In this document: piece after piece, positions 17,859 to 29,995 of the stretch | How the letters are laid out: the number at the start of each line of letters is the position of its first letter | Numbering within the stretch: position 1 is the stretch's first letter | Source: Azospirillum isscasi | Lineage (GTDB): Bacteria; Pseudomonadota; Alphaproteobacteria; Azospirillales; Azospirillaceae | Direction: 5' to 3' | Assembly: GCF_030849505.1 (NCBI RefSeq) | Contig: NZ_JAUJFI010000001.1 | Span: 1-64,000 of the forward strand | Length of the DNA stretch: 64,000 nt | Notes under the pieces: generated by a model | Told to the model about the DNA's origin: nothing | The model's input: only the letters and a program-made list of their open reading frames with translations | The model's database searches: none | Position numbers and translations under genes: made by a program

Positions 17859-17998
17859 GTTGCCCGTCATCTTGATCGGCGTGGTGCCATTACCCATCTG
17901 ATCCTGTGAGGCGACCGGGGCCGCGCATGGTGCGGGCCACGCAGGCCGTCTTCCCGCGCCTTCGGAAAGGGCGGGAACCATTACGAACGGAGTGCCTG

Positions 17999-20665
<2,667 letters not shown>

Positions 20666-20682
20666 GCGGCCAGCCTTTGCCC

Positions 20683-20740
20683 CCTCCCTAACCCTCTCCT
20701 GCGCAGCGGGGGAGGGCGGGAGTGGGGACGAAGGCAGCGT
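20683..20740. repeat. Short palindromic intergenic repeat
   Basis: CCCTCCCTAACCCTCTCC and GGGGGAGGGCGGGAGTGGGGAC face each other around a GCGCAGC loop between the convergent clpB and ctaG-like genes. The same CCCTC...GAGGG vocabulary occurs in the longer repeats at 24481, 30668 and 48908. It could also act as a bidirectional terminator. Confidence 0.5.
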
Positions 20741-20744
20741 CGCG

Positions 20745-21539
20745 TCAGGTGCGCTGACGCTCCGGCACCATCAGCCAGCGCGCCAGGGCGTAGAGGTTCA
20801 GCACCACATAGACCGCGGCCCCGACCACCCCCATGATCAGCCCGCCAAGCTGCTGGTCGGCCAGGGCGGACAGGCCCCAGGGCGCGGTCGTCACCAGATG
20901 GTGGACGAACAGCGGTTGCGGCGCGAAGATCAGCAGCGCCGCCAGAATGGCAAGATGCACCGAGGTGCCGAAGGCCGACAGCAGCCCCCGCGCCCGCATC
21001 GCCGCCCCCTCCGGCACCAAAACCGCCCGCCACGCGGCGACGGCGCCGATCAGCAGGCTGCCGTGCATGACCCACAGCACCGCGTCGGAGCGGAGAGCCG
21101 CCATGTAGGGTCCCGGCAGGTGCCACACCCACAGGAACAGGCCGAACAGCCCCCAGGCGATCTCCGGAATCCCCAGGGATTTCCGCAACCATGCCGGCCA
21201 GCGCACCGCCCCCGCCGGCCAGGACAGGACCAGCAGAGGCGCGGCCACCTGGATCGTCAGGAGATGCTGGACGACCCGCGCCGAGAACAGGGCGGAGGTC
21301 AGGTTGCACAGCGGCGACACGAAGGCGGCGAACAGCACCAGCCACCCCGCGGCGAAGCACCAGGGCTGGTGACGCTCCATCCCTGCCCTACGCCGATGCA
21401 CCACCGTGGCGTATCCGGCAGCGGCCAGGGCGAAGACGGCGAGCAAAACCGGATCGCCGTTCCAGGCGCTCCAGAATTCCTCCGGCACCGGCGGAGGACC
21501 GCAATAGGGGATGACGGATGGCGGCGTTTCGAAGGGCAC
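20745..21539 (-). CDS. CtaG/caa3-type cytochrome c oxidase assembly factor family protein
   Basis: This is a 264-residue integral membrane protein with about seven helices. Family motifs are visible: VVQHLLTIQVAAPLLVLSWP (the H-L-L motif), WVMHGSLLIGAVAAW, FVHHLVTTAPWGLSALADQQLGGLIMGV, with the conserved His residues and DQQLGG. Bacillus CtaG is needed to assemble caa3 oxidase; the relatives in proteobacteria are poorly characterised and may act in copper delivery. No cytochrome c oxidase subunit genes are next to it. The only oxidase in the window is the quinol type at 34-38 kb. It is convergent with clpB. Confidence 0.88.
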   Translation of the reverse strand: MPFETPPSVIPYCGPPPVPEEFWSAWNGDPVLLAVFALAAAGYATVVHRRRAGMERHQPWCFAAGWLVLFAAFVSPLCNLTSALFSARVVQHLLTIQVAAPLLVLSWPAGAVRWPAWLRKSLGIPEIAWGLFGLFLWVWHLPGPYMAALRSDAVLWVMHGSLLIGAVAAWRAVLVPEGAAMRARGLLSAFGTSVHLAILAALLIFAPQPLFVHHLVTTAPWGLSALADQQLGGLIMGVVGAAVYVVLNLYALARWLMVPERQRT

Positions 21540-21599
21540 GGCTGGACCTCCCTCGGTCGATGCCGTGTAAAACCGGAAAAGCCGCTGGTGTTCCCGGCC

Positions 21600-22382
21600 T
21601 CAGGCCCGCTCGGCGCTTTCGATCAGGTCGGTGCGCCCGATGCGGCGCAGCGAGGCTTCCAGCCGCGTGTCGTCCTCGCGGATTTCCCGCAGGGTGCGCA
21701 GCGTGAAGACGACATGCGCCTCCGCCGCCGCCCGCGCGCCTTCGGCGTCGCCCGCCACCACCGCGTCGGCGATGGCCAGATGCTGGTTCAGCAGCAGGTC
21801 GCGCACGCCGGGCCGCGTGTAGAGCCGGTCGCGGTTGTAGAACACGTCGTTGCGCAGCATTTCCGACAGGGCGCCCATGATGTGCAGCATCACCGTGTTG
21901 TGCGCCGCCTCGTAGATGGCGAGGTGCAGTTGCGCATCGACGTCCGCCTCCTCCGTGGGATCGTCCTGCCCGTGGGTCGCCTTCATCCGGTCGGCCAGCC
22001 CGCGGATGGCCGTGCGGTCGAGGTCGGTCGCCCGTTGCGCGGCCAGCCCGGCGGCGGTCGCCTCGATGGAACTGCGGAACTCCAGATAATGAAAGGCCGT
22101 CTCGGGATCGGCCTGCAGCAGCGCCGCCAGCGGGGCGGCGATGGGAGCCAGGAATTGGGCGATGTGGGTGCCGTTGCGTCCGGAGACAAGCAGTCCGCGC
22201 TCCTCCAGCTTTTCCAGGGCGTCGCGCAGCGACGGGCGCGAGACGTCCAGCTTCAGCGCCAGATCCCGTTCCGGCAGCAGCTTTTCCCCCGGACGCAGAA
22301 CGCCCTCGCGGATGAGCGTTTCCAGATGATCCGCGATGGCGTCCGCCAGTTTGGCCGGCTTTATCATTCCCTTGCCCTGCAT
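21600..22382 (-). CDS. GntR (FadR subfamily) regulator, probable lactate-responsive repressor
   Basis: This is a 260-residue regulator from ATG 22382; TTG 22391 and ATG 22367 are other in-frame starts, the last giving a typical MIKPAKLADAI beginning. The winged helix (about 10-75) includes LLPERDLALKLDVSRPSLRDALEKLEERGLL. The FCD effector domain follows (VDAQLHLAIYEAAHNTVMLHIM, with metal-binding His and Asp, and NQHLAIADAVVAGD). It is divergent from the lactate permease, and a textbook GntR palindrome lies between them. That makes it a PdhR/LldR-like regulator of the lactate genes; the effector is inferred. Confidence 0.9.
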   Translation of the reverse strand: MQGKGMIKPAKLADAIADHLETLIREGVLRPGEKLLPERDLALKLDVSRPSLRDALEKLEERGLLVSGRNGTHIAQFLAPIAAPLAALLQADPETAFHYLEFRSSIEATAAGLAAQRATDLDRTAIRGLADRMKATHGQDDPTEEADVDAQLHLAIYEAAHNTVMLHIMGALSEMLRNDVFYNRDRLYTRPGVRDLLLNQHLAIADAVVAGDAEGARAAAEAHVVFTLRTLREIREDDTRLEASLRRIGRTDLIESAERA

Positions 22383-22510
22383 CCGCAGCAATCCCGCCTG
22401 ATTCCGCCCGCCTGATCCTGAAAGCTAGATATCGTCACGGCTTTCGCACGTCCAGCCCCACCAGACCCCGCGACACTGTTTCCAAGCCGCTCCGCCGCCG
22501 AACTGGTCAG

Positions 22511-22523
22511 GTGGTAATACCAC
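22511..22523. promoter_or_regulatory. GntR/FadR-family operator before lldP
   Basis: GTGGTAATACCAC is a perfect 13-bp palindrome around a central A. It matches the TGGTNNNACCA core bound by PdhR- and LldR-type regulators. It sits 128 nt upstream of the regulator gene and 258 nt upstream of lldP. The rest of the 22383-22781 gap is AT-richer (for example 22555-22580) and presumably holds both promoters; I cannot place them confidently. Confidence 0.75.
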
Positions 22524-22781
22524 GAGCAACAAAAAGTCCCTGGCCCCGCTGACGGTAAATTGAATTTTCCCTATTGCCAACCATGGCGACCCAATGTATC
22601 CGTGCTGAGCCTTTGGTCACTTTTTTTGACCGGAGCCCAACCCAACAAAAAACTGATCTCCACAGTCCACGGGCTGCGGAACGAAAATCGGCGCGCGTCC
22701 GGATAAGACGCGCGGGTCCGGGTTCCATTCACGGTCGCTGGCCAAAAAGCAGTACCGAGAATCGCGGCATAGGAAGGAAAC

Positions 22782-24470
22782 ATGCAGCCCTGGACACAAG
22801 TCTACGATCCCGCGGGTAACCTTTGGCTTTCGGCACTTGTGGCCGCGTTGCCGATCATTTTCTTCTTCATCGCGCTGACGGCCCTGCGCATGAAGGGCCA
22901 CGTCGCGGGCACCATCACCGTCGCCATTTCGCTGGCCGTCGCCATCCTGTTCTACCAGATGCCGGTCGGCATGGCCCTGGCATCCGCCGGCTACGGCTTC
23001 CTGTATGGTCTGTGGCCCATCGCCTGGATCATCGTGGCCGCCGTGTTCCTCTACAAGATCACGGTCAAGACCGGCCAGTTCGAGATCATCCGCTCGTCGG
23101 TGGTGTCGATCACCGAGGACCAGCGTCTTCAGATGCTGATGGTCGGCTTCTCCTTCGGCGCCTTTCTGGAAGGGGCCGCGGGCTTCGGCGCGCCGGTCGC
23201 CATCACGGCGGCGCTGCTGGTCGGGCTGGGCTTCAACCCGCTCTACGCCGCGGGTCTCTGCCTGATCGCCAACACCGCCCCGGTGGCCTTCGGCGCCATG
23301 GGCATTCCGATCATCGTCGCCGGTCAGGTCACCTCGCTCGACCCGTTCAAGATCGGCGCGATGGCCGGCCGCCAGCTTCCGCTGCTGTCCGTCTTCGTGC
23401 CCTTCTGGATCATCATGATCATGGACGGCTGGAAGGGCGTGCGCGAGACCTGGCCCGCCATCCTGGTCGCCGGCGGCACCTTTGCCGTCACCCAGTACTT
23501 CACCGCCAACTTCATCGGGCCCGAGCTGCCGGACATCACCTCCGCTCTGGTCAGCCTCGTCAGCATCACCGTCTTCCTGAAGTTCTGGAAGCCGAAGGCC
23601 ATCTTCCGCTTCGCCAACTCCCCGCTGGCCGGCGCTCCGGTGCCGCAGTCGGTCGGCGCCATGGCGACCAGCGAGTTCAACGCCTCGCGCAGCTACAGCG
23701 CCGGCGAGATCGCCAAGGCGTGGTCGCCCTTCCTGATCCTGACCGTGATCGTCACGATCTGGAGCCTGAAGCCCTTCAAGGCCCTGTTCGCCAAGGGCGG
23801 CGCGCTGGCCGACACCGTGCTGTACTTCCCGATCGCCGGGCTGGACAAGCTGGTGCTGAAGGCCGCCCCGATCGTCGCCTCGCCGAAGCCCATCGACGCC
23901 GTGTACAAGCTGGACCTGCTGTCGGCCACCGGCACGGCCATCCTGATCTCCGCGATCGTCACGATGGTCATGCTGAAGATGCGCCCCGCCGACGGCGTGA
24001 AGACCTTCGTCGAGACGGTCAGCGAGCTGAAGCGCCCGATCTACTCGATCGGCATGGTTCTGGCCTTCGCCTTCATCGCCAACTACTCGGGCCTGTCCTC
24101 CACGCTGGCGCTTCTGCTGGCCGGCACGGGCTTCCTGTTCCCGTTCTTCTCGCCGATCCTGGGCTGGCTGGGCGTGTTCCTGACCGGGTCCGACACGTCG
24201 AGCAACGCGCTGTTCTGCGGCCTCCAGGCCACCACGGCGCAGCAGGTGGGCGTGTCCGACGTGCTGATGGTCGCGGCCAACACGACCGGCGGCGTCACCG
24301 GCAAGATGATCTCCCCGCAGTCGATCGCCGTGGCCTGCGCCGCGGTGGGTCTGGTGGGCCGCGAGTCCGAGCTGTTCCGCTTCACCGTGAAGCACAGCCT
24401 GTTCTTCGTCGCGATCATCGGCGTCATCACCATGATCCAGGCCTACATCCTGCCCTGGATGATCCCGTAA
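22782..24470 (+). CDS. lldP: L-lactate permease
   Basis: This is a 562-residue proton-coupled lactate/glycolate permease of the LldP/LctP family, with about 13-14 membrane helices. Family signatures include the start [22 protein letters not shown], the [27 protein letters not shown] loop, and the C-terminal [17 protein letters not shown] and [23 protein letters not shown] lies 6 nt before the ATG. It is separated from the dld-lut genes by 444 nt including a repeat, but functionally it supplies them with substrate. The GntR operator lies upstream. Confidence 0.96.
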   Translation: MQPWTQVYDPAGNLWLSALVAALPIIFFFIALTALRMKGHVAGTITVAISLAVAILFYQMPVGMALASAGYGFLYGLWPIAWIIVAAVFLYKITVKTGQFEIIRSSVVSITEDQRLQMLMVGFSFGAFLEGAAGFGAPVAITAALLVGLGFNPLYAAGLCLIANTAPVAFGAMGIPIIVAGQVTSLDPFKIGAMAGRQLPLLSVFVPFWIIMIMDGWKGVRETWPAILVAGGTFAVTQYFTANFIGPELPDITSALVSLVSITVFLKFWKPKAIFRFANSPLAGAPVPQSVGAMATSEFNASRSYSAGEIAKAWSPFLILTVIVTIWSLKPFKALFAKGGALADTVLYFPIAGLDKLVLKAAPIVASPKPIDAVYKLDLLSATGTAILISAIVTMVMLKMRPADGVKTFVETVSELKRPIYSIGMVLAFAFIANYSGLSSTLALLLAGTGFLFPFFSPILGWLGVFLTGSDTSSNALFCGLQATTAQQVGVSDVLMVAANTTGGVTGKMISPQSIAVACAAVGLVGRESELFRFTVKHSLFFVAIIGVITMIQAYILPWMIP

Positions 24471-24480
24471 GCGGTCACAT

Positions 24481-24626
24481 GAATCCCCTCTCCCGTCCCG
24501 GGAGAGGGTGCCCGCGAAGCGGGCGGGTGAGGGTACAGCCAAGGATCAGGCGCTTGATTCTTGGACGCACCCTCACCCTCCCCGCGCGTCGCGCGGGTCC
24601 CTTCCCTCTCCCGGGACGGGAGAGGG
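24481..24626. repeat. Palindromic intergenic repeat element, about 146 bp
   Basis: The left arm (GAATCCCCTCTCCCGTCCCG..., with CCCGCGAAGCGGG hairpin and GGTGAGGGT) and the right arm (ACCCTCACCCTCCCC..., with CGCGCGTCGCGCG hairpin and CCTCTCCCGGGACGGGAGAGGG) are largely complementary, so the whole unit can fold on itself. A near-identical left arm and a related right arm recur at 48908-49030. The remaining gap, 24627-24914, shows no gene; it should hold the promoter for the dld gene. Confidence 0.8.
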
Positions 24627-24914
24627 ACGTTTACTCCTGCCGAGCTTTATTCCCTACGGCGCCGCTCGGCCTTCCATCCGGCCGGGTGGCGCCGTTTTCT
24701 TTTGCATTGCCCCACCGCACTGCGGGGGCGTTTGGTCAATTGATTTTACCATTGCGGTCCTCAAGCAAATCGATTATCCGACCTGTAGGCTGCGGCAGAT
24801 AAGAAGCGGTCCACCAGACCGGCGGAAACAAAATTTCCCCAGCCACGCGCAACCCGGACCGGCGATCACGGAGGAGTCGTCGCGCGGTCCCAGATCCGGA
24901 GGCCCCGAGAACCG

Positions 24915-27788
24915 ATGCTGCCCGCGCCCTATGACCGCCTGCACGCGGCCCTCCGGGAGTTCATGCCGGACGAACGCCTCGTCACCGACCCGCTGCGCAC
25001 GCTGGCCTACGGCACGGACGGCAGCTTCTACCGCCTGATCCCGAAGATCGTCGCCATCGTCGAGGCGGAGGGCGAGGTGGTGCGGCTGCTGAACCTCTGC
25101 CGGGAGCTGAAGACCCCGGTGACCTTCCGCGCCGCCGGCACCAGCCTGTCCGGTCAGGCGGTGACGGACTCCGTCCTGGTCCTGCTGGGCGACGGCTGGC
25201 GCGGCTGCACCATCCCGCCGGGGGCGGCGACGGTCACGCTCCAGCCCGGCGTCATCGGGGCGGAGGCGAACCGCAAGCTGGCCCCCTTCGGGCGCAAGAT
25301 CGGGCCGGACCCGGCCTCCATCGCCACCGCCAAGATCGGCGGCATCGCGGCGAACAACGCCAGCGGCATGTGCTGCGGCACCGCGCAGAACAGCTACCGC
25401 ACGCTGGCCTCCATGCGGCTGGTGCTGGCCGACGGCACGCTGCTGGACACCGGCGACGCGGCCAGCCGCGCGGCCTTCGCGGCCAGCCACGGCGCCCTGC
25501 TGTCCGGCCTGTCGGATCTGGCCGCCCGCACCCGCGCGGATGAAAAGCTGGCCGAGCGCATCCGCAACAAGTTCCGCATCAAGAACACCACCGGCTACAG
25601 CCTGAACGCCCTGGTGGACTTCGAGGAACCCGTCGAGATCCTCCAGCACCTGATGATCGGGTCGGAGGGCACGCTCGGCTTCCTGTCCGAGATCACCTAC
25701 AACACGGTGCCGGAGCACGCCCACAAGGCGAACGCCCTGCTGATGTACCCGGACATCGGGGAAGCCTGCCGCGCCGTCGCGCTGATGAAGCCGACGCCGG
25801 TCTCGGCGGTGGAGCTGATGGACCGCGCGTCGCTCCGCTCCGTCGAGGGCAAGCCGGGCATGCCGGACTTCATCGGCGGTCTGGGGCCGGACGCCTCCGC
25901 CCTGCTGGTGGAGATCCGCGGCGAGGACGCGGCGGCGCTCGACGCCAACATCGCCGCGGTCAGCGCGGTGATCGCCCAGACCCGCACCCTGTTCGAGCCG
26001 GCCTTCACCACCGACGCCAAGCTGGGCGAGAGCTACTGGAAGATCCGCAAGGGCCTGTTCCCGGCGGTCGGCGCCATGCGCAAGGTCGGCACCACGGTCA
26101 TCATCGAGGACGTGGCCTACCCGCTCGACCGGCTGGCCGAGGCGACGGTGGAACTCCAGGAGATGTTCCTGACGTTCGGCTACACCGAGGCGATCATCTT
26201 CGGCCACGCGCTGGAAGGGAACCTGCATTTCGTCTTCACCCAGGCTTTCGACACCGACGAGGAGGTGGACCGCTACCGCCGCTTCATGGACGCGGTGTGC
26301 GATCAGGTGGTGCGCAAGTACGACGGCTCGCTGAAGGCGGAGCACGGCACGGGCCGCAACATGGCCCCCTTCGTGGAGATGGAGTGGGGTCCGCAAGCCT
26401 ACGGCCTGATGAAGGAGATCAAGGCGCTGCTCGACCCGCAGGGCCTGCTGAACCCCGGCGTCATCCTGAACGACGACCCCGAGGCGCATCTCAAGAACCT
26501 GAAGGCGATGCCCGCCGCCCACCCGCTGGTAGACACCTGCATCGAGTGCGGCTTCTGCGAGCCGACCTGCCCGTCGCACAAGCTGACGCTTTCCCCCCGC
26601 CAGCGCATCGTCGGCTGGCGCGAGATCTCCCGGCTGGAGGCCACGGGAGCCGACGCGGCACGGCTCAATGCGCTGCACGACGCCTACGATTACCAGGGCA
26701 TCGACACCTGCGCGGCCTGCGGGCTCTGTTCCACCGCCTGCCCGGTGGGGATCGAGACGGGGCTGCTCATCAAGGCGCTGCGCGGCGACCGCCGCGGCGC
26801 GGTGGCCCAGGGCTTCGGCAATTACGTCGCCGGCCACACCGCCGGGGCGCTGTCGGTTGCCCGCGCCGGCCTGAAGCTGGCCGATCTGGCCAAGCGGACG
26901 CTGGGCAACGACACGGCGAATTCCCTGTTCGAGGGGCTGCGCAACGTGACCGGGCAACGCCTGCCGCACCTGCCCCGCGCCCTGCCCACCCCGACCAATT
27001 TCACCCCGCTGCCTCAGCCCAAGGCGTCCGCCGACGCCCCGACCGTGGTCTATGTGCCGAGCTGCACCAGCCGCAGCATGGGCCCCGCCGCCGACGATCC
27101 GGAAAAGACCCCGCTGCCGGTGAAGGTGGAGGCCCTGTTCCAGAAGGCCGGCTACCGCGTCGTCTATCCGGAGCAGCTGTCCTCGCTGTGCTGCGGCATG
27201 CCGCTGGAGAGCAAGGGCCTCGCCGCACAGGCCGACGCCAAGGCGGAGGAGATGGTGCGCGCCATCTGGGCGGCCAGCGCCAACGGCACCGCCCCGGTGG
27301 TCCTGGACACCAGCCCCTGCTCCTTCCGGCTGAAGAAGCATCTGAAGGACGCCGGGCTCCAGGTCCTGGATCTGGTGGAGTTCATCCACGACCACCTGCT
27401 CGACCGGCTGACCTTCACCAGGCAGACGGAACCGGTGGTCCTGCACCTGACCTGCTCGACCCGCCGCATGGGGCTGGACGGCAAGATGAAGGCGGTGGCC
27501 GCGGCCTGCGCCACCCAGGTGGTGGTGCCGGAGGACGTCGGCTGCTGCGGTTTCGCGGGCGACAAGGGCTTCACCACGCCGGAACTCAACGCCCACGCCC
27601 TGCGCCACCTGTCCAAGGACATCCCCGCGGGGGCCAAGGCCGGCTATTCGAACAGCCGGACCTGCGAGATCGGGCTGTCCGATCACTCCGGCTTGCCGTA
27701 CCGTTCCATCGTCTATCTGGTCGATGCCTGCACGACGCCGAAGGCTCCCGCCCCGGCATCCTCGCGCGCGTCGGAACCCGCGTTCTGA
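24915..27788 (+). CDS. FAD- and Fe-S-containing D-lactate dehydrogenase (Dld-II type)
   Basis: This 957-residue fusion protein oxidises D-lactate (or a related 2-hydroxy acid) to pyruvate and passes electrons to the membrane. The PP-loop FAD domain (about 40-220) shows VTFRAAGTSLSGQAVTDSVLV and PDPASIATAKIGGIAANNASGMCCG. The FAD-oxidase C-terminal domain (about 240-510) includes FGHALEGNLHFVF and EHGTGRNMAPF. Two 4Fe-4S motifs follow: CIECGFCEPTCPS (about 541) and CAACGLCSTACPV (about 599). The C-terminal heterodisulfide-reductase-like part has SLCCGMPLES (about 759) and CCGFAGDKGF (about 877). lutABC follow 20 nt later. Glycolate dehydrogenase is a less likely alternative. Confidence 0.9.
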   Translation: MLPAPYDRLHAALREFMPDERLVTDPLRTLAYGTDGSFYRLIPKIVAIVEAEGEVVRLLNLCRELKTPVTFRAAGTSLSGQAVTDSVLVLLGDGWRGCTIPPGAATVTLQPGVIGAEANRKLAPFGRKIGPDPASIATAKIGGIAANNASGMCCGTAQNSYRTLASMRLVLADGTLLDTGDAASRAAFAASHGALLSGLSDLAARTRADEKLAERIRNKFRIKNTTGYSLNALVDFEEPVEILQHLMIGSEGTLGFLSEITYNTVPEHAHKANALLMYPDIGEACRAVALMKPTPVSAVELMDRASLRSVEGKPGMPDFIGGLGPDASALLVEIRGEDAAALDANIAAVSAVIAQTRTLFEPAFTTDAKLGESYWKIRKGLFPAVGAMRKVGTTVIIEDVAYPLDRLAEATVELQEMFLTFGYTEAIIFGHALEGNLHFVFTQAFDTDEEVDRYRRFMDAVCDQVVRKYDGSLKAEHGTGRNMAPFVEMEWGPQAYGLMKEIKALLDPQGLLNPGVILNDDPEAHLKNLKAMPAAHPLVDTCIECGFCEPTCPSHKLTLSPRQRIVGWREISRLEATGADAARLNALHDAYDYQGIDTCAACGLCSTACPVGIETGLLIKALRGDRRGAVAQGFGNYVAGHTAGALSVARAGLKLADLAKRTLGNDTANSLFEGLRNVTGQRLPHLPRALPTPTNFTPLPQPKASADAPTVVYVPSCTSRSMGPAADDPEKTPLPVKVEALFQKAGYRVVYPEQLSSLCCGMPLESKGLAAQADAKAEEMVRAIWAASANGTAPVVLDTSPCSFRLKKHLKDAGLQVLDLVEFIHDHLLDRLTFTRQTEPVVLHLTCSTRRMGLDGKMKAVAAACATQVVVPEDVGCCGFAGDKGFTTPELNAHALRHLSKDIPAGAKAGYSNSRTCEIGLSDHSGLPYRSIVYLVDACTTPKAPAPASSRASEPAF

Positions 27789-27807
27789 CGCGGGAGGGAG
27801 GAAAAAC

Positions 27808-28563
27808 ATGACCCACGACGGCACCATAAGCCGCCCCGAAAGCGTGTACTTCTTCGGCACCTGTCTGGTGGACCTGTTCTATCCGGAGGCCGGCATGGCC
27901 GGCATGGAGCTGCTGAAGGCGCAAGGCATCCGCGTCGTCTTCCCGCAGGGGCAGAGCTGCTGCGGCCAGCCCGCCTACAATTCCGGCTACCGGGAGGAGG
28001 CGCTGAAGGTCGCCCGCGCGCAGCTCGACTATTTCCCCGGCGACTGGCCCATCGTCGTGCCGTCGGGCTCCTGCGCCGGCATGATGAAGAAGCACTGGCC
28101 CGACCTGTTCAAGGGCGAGCCGGACGAGGCCCGCGCCTGTCAGGTGGCGTCCCGCGTGTGGGAGCTGACCCAGTTCCTCGTCCAGGTCCTGAACGTGACG
28201 TTCGAGGACCAGGGACCGCCGGTGAAGATCACTTGGCACGCCTCCTGCCACGCCCAGCGCGAAATGGGCGTGACCGACGAGCCCAAGGCCCTGCTGCGCC
28301 AGCTCGCCAACGTTGAGTTGGTCGAGTTGCAGCGGGAGAAGGAATGCTGCGGCTTCGGCGGCACCTTCGCCGTCCGCCATCCGGAGATCTCCGCCGCCAT
28401 GGTCGGCGACAAGGTGGCGGACATCGAGAACACCGGGGCCAAGGCCGTGGTGTCCGGCGACTGCGGCTGCCTGATGAACATCTCCGGCGCGCTGGAAGGC
28501 GGCAAGAAGCCCGTCCGCGGCGTCCACATCGCCCAGTTCCTGAAGGAGCGCACCCATGGGTGA
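27808..28563 (+). CDS. lutA: LutA/LldE-type L-lactate dehydrogenase subunit
   Basis: This is a 251-residue Fe-S protein with two CCG domains: CCGQPAYNSGYREEA near residue 51 and ECCGFGGTFAVRHPE near residue 180, each preceded by its partner Cys (SVYFFGTCLVDLFYPEAG; ITWHASCHAQREMGV). It forms the LutABC complex that oxidises L-lactate to pyruvate. GGGAGGGAGGA lies before the ATG at 27808. Its stop overlaps the lutB start by 8 nt. Confidence 0.94.
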   Translation: MTHDGTISRPESVYFFGTCLVDLFYPEAGMAGMELLKAQGIRVVFPQGQSCCGQPAYNSGYREEALKVARAQLDYFPGDWPIVVPSGSCAGMMKKHWPDLFKGEPDEARACQVASRVWELTQFLVQVLNVTFEDQGPPVKITWHASCHAQREMGVTDEPKALLRQLANVELVELQREKECCGFGGTFAVRHPEISAAMVGDKVADIENTGAKAVVSGDCGCLMNISGALEGGKKPVRGVHIAQFLKERTHG

Positions 28564-29995
28564 GACCGCCTTGAAAACCAATGGCGTGAACTTCGCCAAG
28601 GCATCCAGCGCGGCGCTTCAGGACCAGCAGCTCCGCGGCAACTTCCGCCGCGCCATGGACGGGCTGATGTCCAAGCGCGCGGTGCAGTTCGCCGACACCG
28701 CCGAGTGGAACGGGGTCCGCGCGCTCGGCACCTCGGTCCGCCTGCGCGCCCTGTCCAAGCTGCCGGAATTGCTGGAGAAGCTGGAAGCCAACTGCACCCG
28801 CAACGGCATCCAGGTCCATTGGGCCTCCACCACCGACGAGGCCAACGCCATCGTCCTGTCCATCATGCAGCGCGTGAACGCCAAGCTGGTGGTCAAGGGC
28901 AAGTCGATGGTGTCGGAGGAGATGCACCTCAACGCCTTCCTGGAAAAGCACGGCATCGAAAGCCTGGAAAGCGACCTCGGCGAATACATCGTTCAGCTTG
29001 ATGAGGCGATGCCCTCGCACATCATCATGCCGGCGATCCACATGAACACCAAGCAGATCGCCCATCTGTTCAAGCAGAAGATCAAGGAGGCGGAATACAC
29101 GGAGGACGTGGCCCAGCTCACCGACCTCGCCCGCCGCGTCCTGCGCAAGAAGTTCGCGACCGCCGATGTCGGCATCTCCGGCGTCAACATGGCGGTGGCG
29201 GAAACGGGCACGCTCTGCCTGGTGGAGAACGAGGGCAACGGGCGCATGAGCACCACCGTGCCGCCCGTTCACATCGCCGTCATGGGCCTGGAAAAGGTCG
29301 TGGAGAAGCTGGAGGACGTGCCGCCGGTCATCAGCCTGCTGACCCGCTCCGCCACCGCCCAGCCGATCACCACCTACGTCAACATGATCTCCAGCCCCCG
29401 CAAGGAGGGCGAGAAGGACGGCCCGAACGAGATCCATCTGGTGATCCTCGACAACGGGCGGTCCGGCATCTACGCCGACGAGGAGCTGCGCAACACGCTG
29501 CGCTGCATCCGCTGCGGCGCCTGCATGAATCACTGCCCGGTCTACACCAAGGTCGGCGGCCACGCCTATCAGGCGCCCTACCCCGGCCCCATCGGCTCGA
29601 TCCTGATGCCGCAGGTGGAAGGGCTGGAGAAGCGGGGCGAGTTGCCGCACGCCTGCACCATGTGCAACGCCTGCGTCGAGATCTGCCCGGTCAAGATCCC
29701 CATCGTGGAGATCATGGGCCGCCTGCGCTCGGAAGCCGTCCACCCCGGCGATGCCGTTAAGGGTGCCGGGTCGCACGCCAGCAAGGCGGAAGCCATGGTA
29801 TGGAAGGGCTGGTCGATGACCTACGCCTCCCCGCTGGCCTACCAGTTCGCCACGGCGCTCCTGGCGAAGCTGGGCAACGCCGCTCCGACCAGCCTGCCGC
29901 TGCTGAAGGAGTGGACGAACGTGCGGTCCAAGCCGCGCTTCGCCACCCGCACGCTCCACGCCCTCGCCCGCGAGAAGGGAATTCCCGATGTCTGA
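28556..29995 (+). CDS. lutB: LutB/LldF-type L-lactate dehydrogenase iron-sulfur subunit
   Basis: This is a 479-residue protein. The N-terminal LUD domain (about 60-300) contains VVKGKSMVSEEMHLNAFLEKHG and GISGVNMAVAETGTLCLVENEGNGRM. Two 4Fe-4S clusters follow: CIRCGACMNHCPV (about 317) and CTMCNACVEICPV (about 367). It ends in the DUF3390-like tail (KEWTNVRSKPRFATRTLH). It overlaps lutA by 8 nt and lutC by 8 nt, a strongly coupled three-gene block. Confidence 0.95.
   Translation: MGETALKTNGVNFAKASSAALQDQQLRGNFRRAMDGLMSKRAVQFADTAEWNGVRALGTSVRLRALSKLPELLEKLEANCTRNGIQVHWASTTDEANAIVLSIMQRVNAKLVVKGKSMVSEEMHLNAFLEKHGIESLESDLGEYIVQLDEAMPSHIIMPAIHMNTKQIAHLFKQKIKEAEYTEDVAQLTDLARRVLRKKFATADVGISGVNMAVAETGTLCLVENEGNGRMSTTVPPVHIAVMGLEKVVEKLEDVPPVISLLTRSATAQPITTYVNMISSPRKEGEKDGPNEIHLVILDNGRSGIYADEELRNTLRCIRCGACMNHCPVYTKVGGHAYQAPYPGPIGSILMPQVEGLEKRGELPHACTMCNACVEICPVKIPIVEIMGRLRSEAVHPGDAVKGAGSHASKAEAMVWKGWSMTYASPLAYQFATALLAKLGNAAPTSLPLLKEWTNVRSKPRFATRTLHALAREKGIPDV

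Noticed and set aside
17828-17998. Upstream extension of ClpB to 17906
   Set aside because: The extra residues ([13 protein letters not shown]...) have no counterpart in ClpB proteins and the ATG at 17999 has a ribosome site.
24720-24755. Possible second GntR site (TGGTC...TACCA) before the D-lactate dehydrogenase
   Set aside because: The half-sites are too far apart for the family's TGGT-N3-ACCA spacing.
24774-27860. Very long open frame antisense to the lactate dehydrogenase
   Set aside because: It is a shadow created by GC3 bias on the opposite strand; the sense frame has clear FAD and Fe-S motifs.
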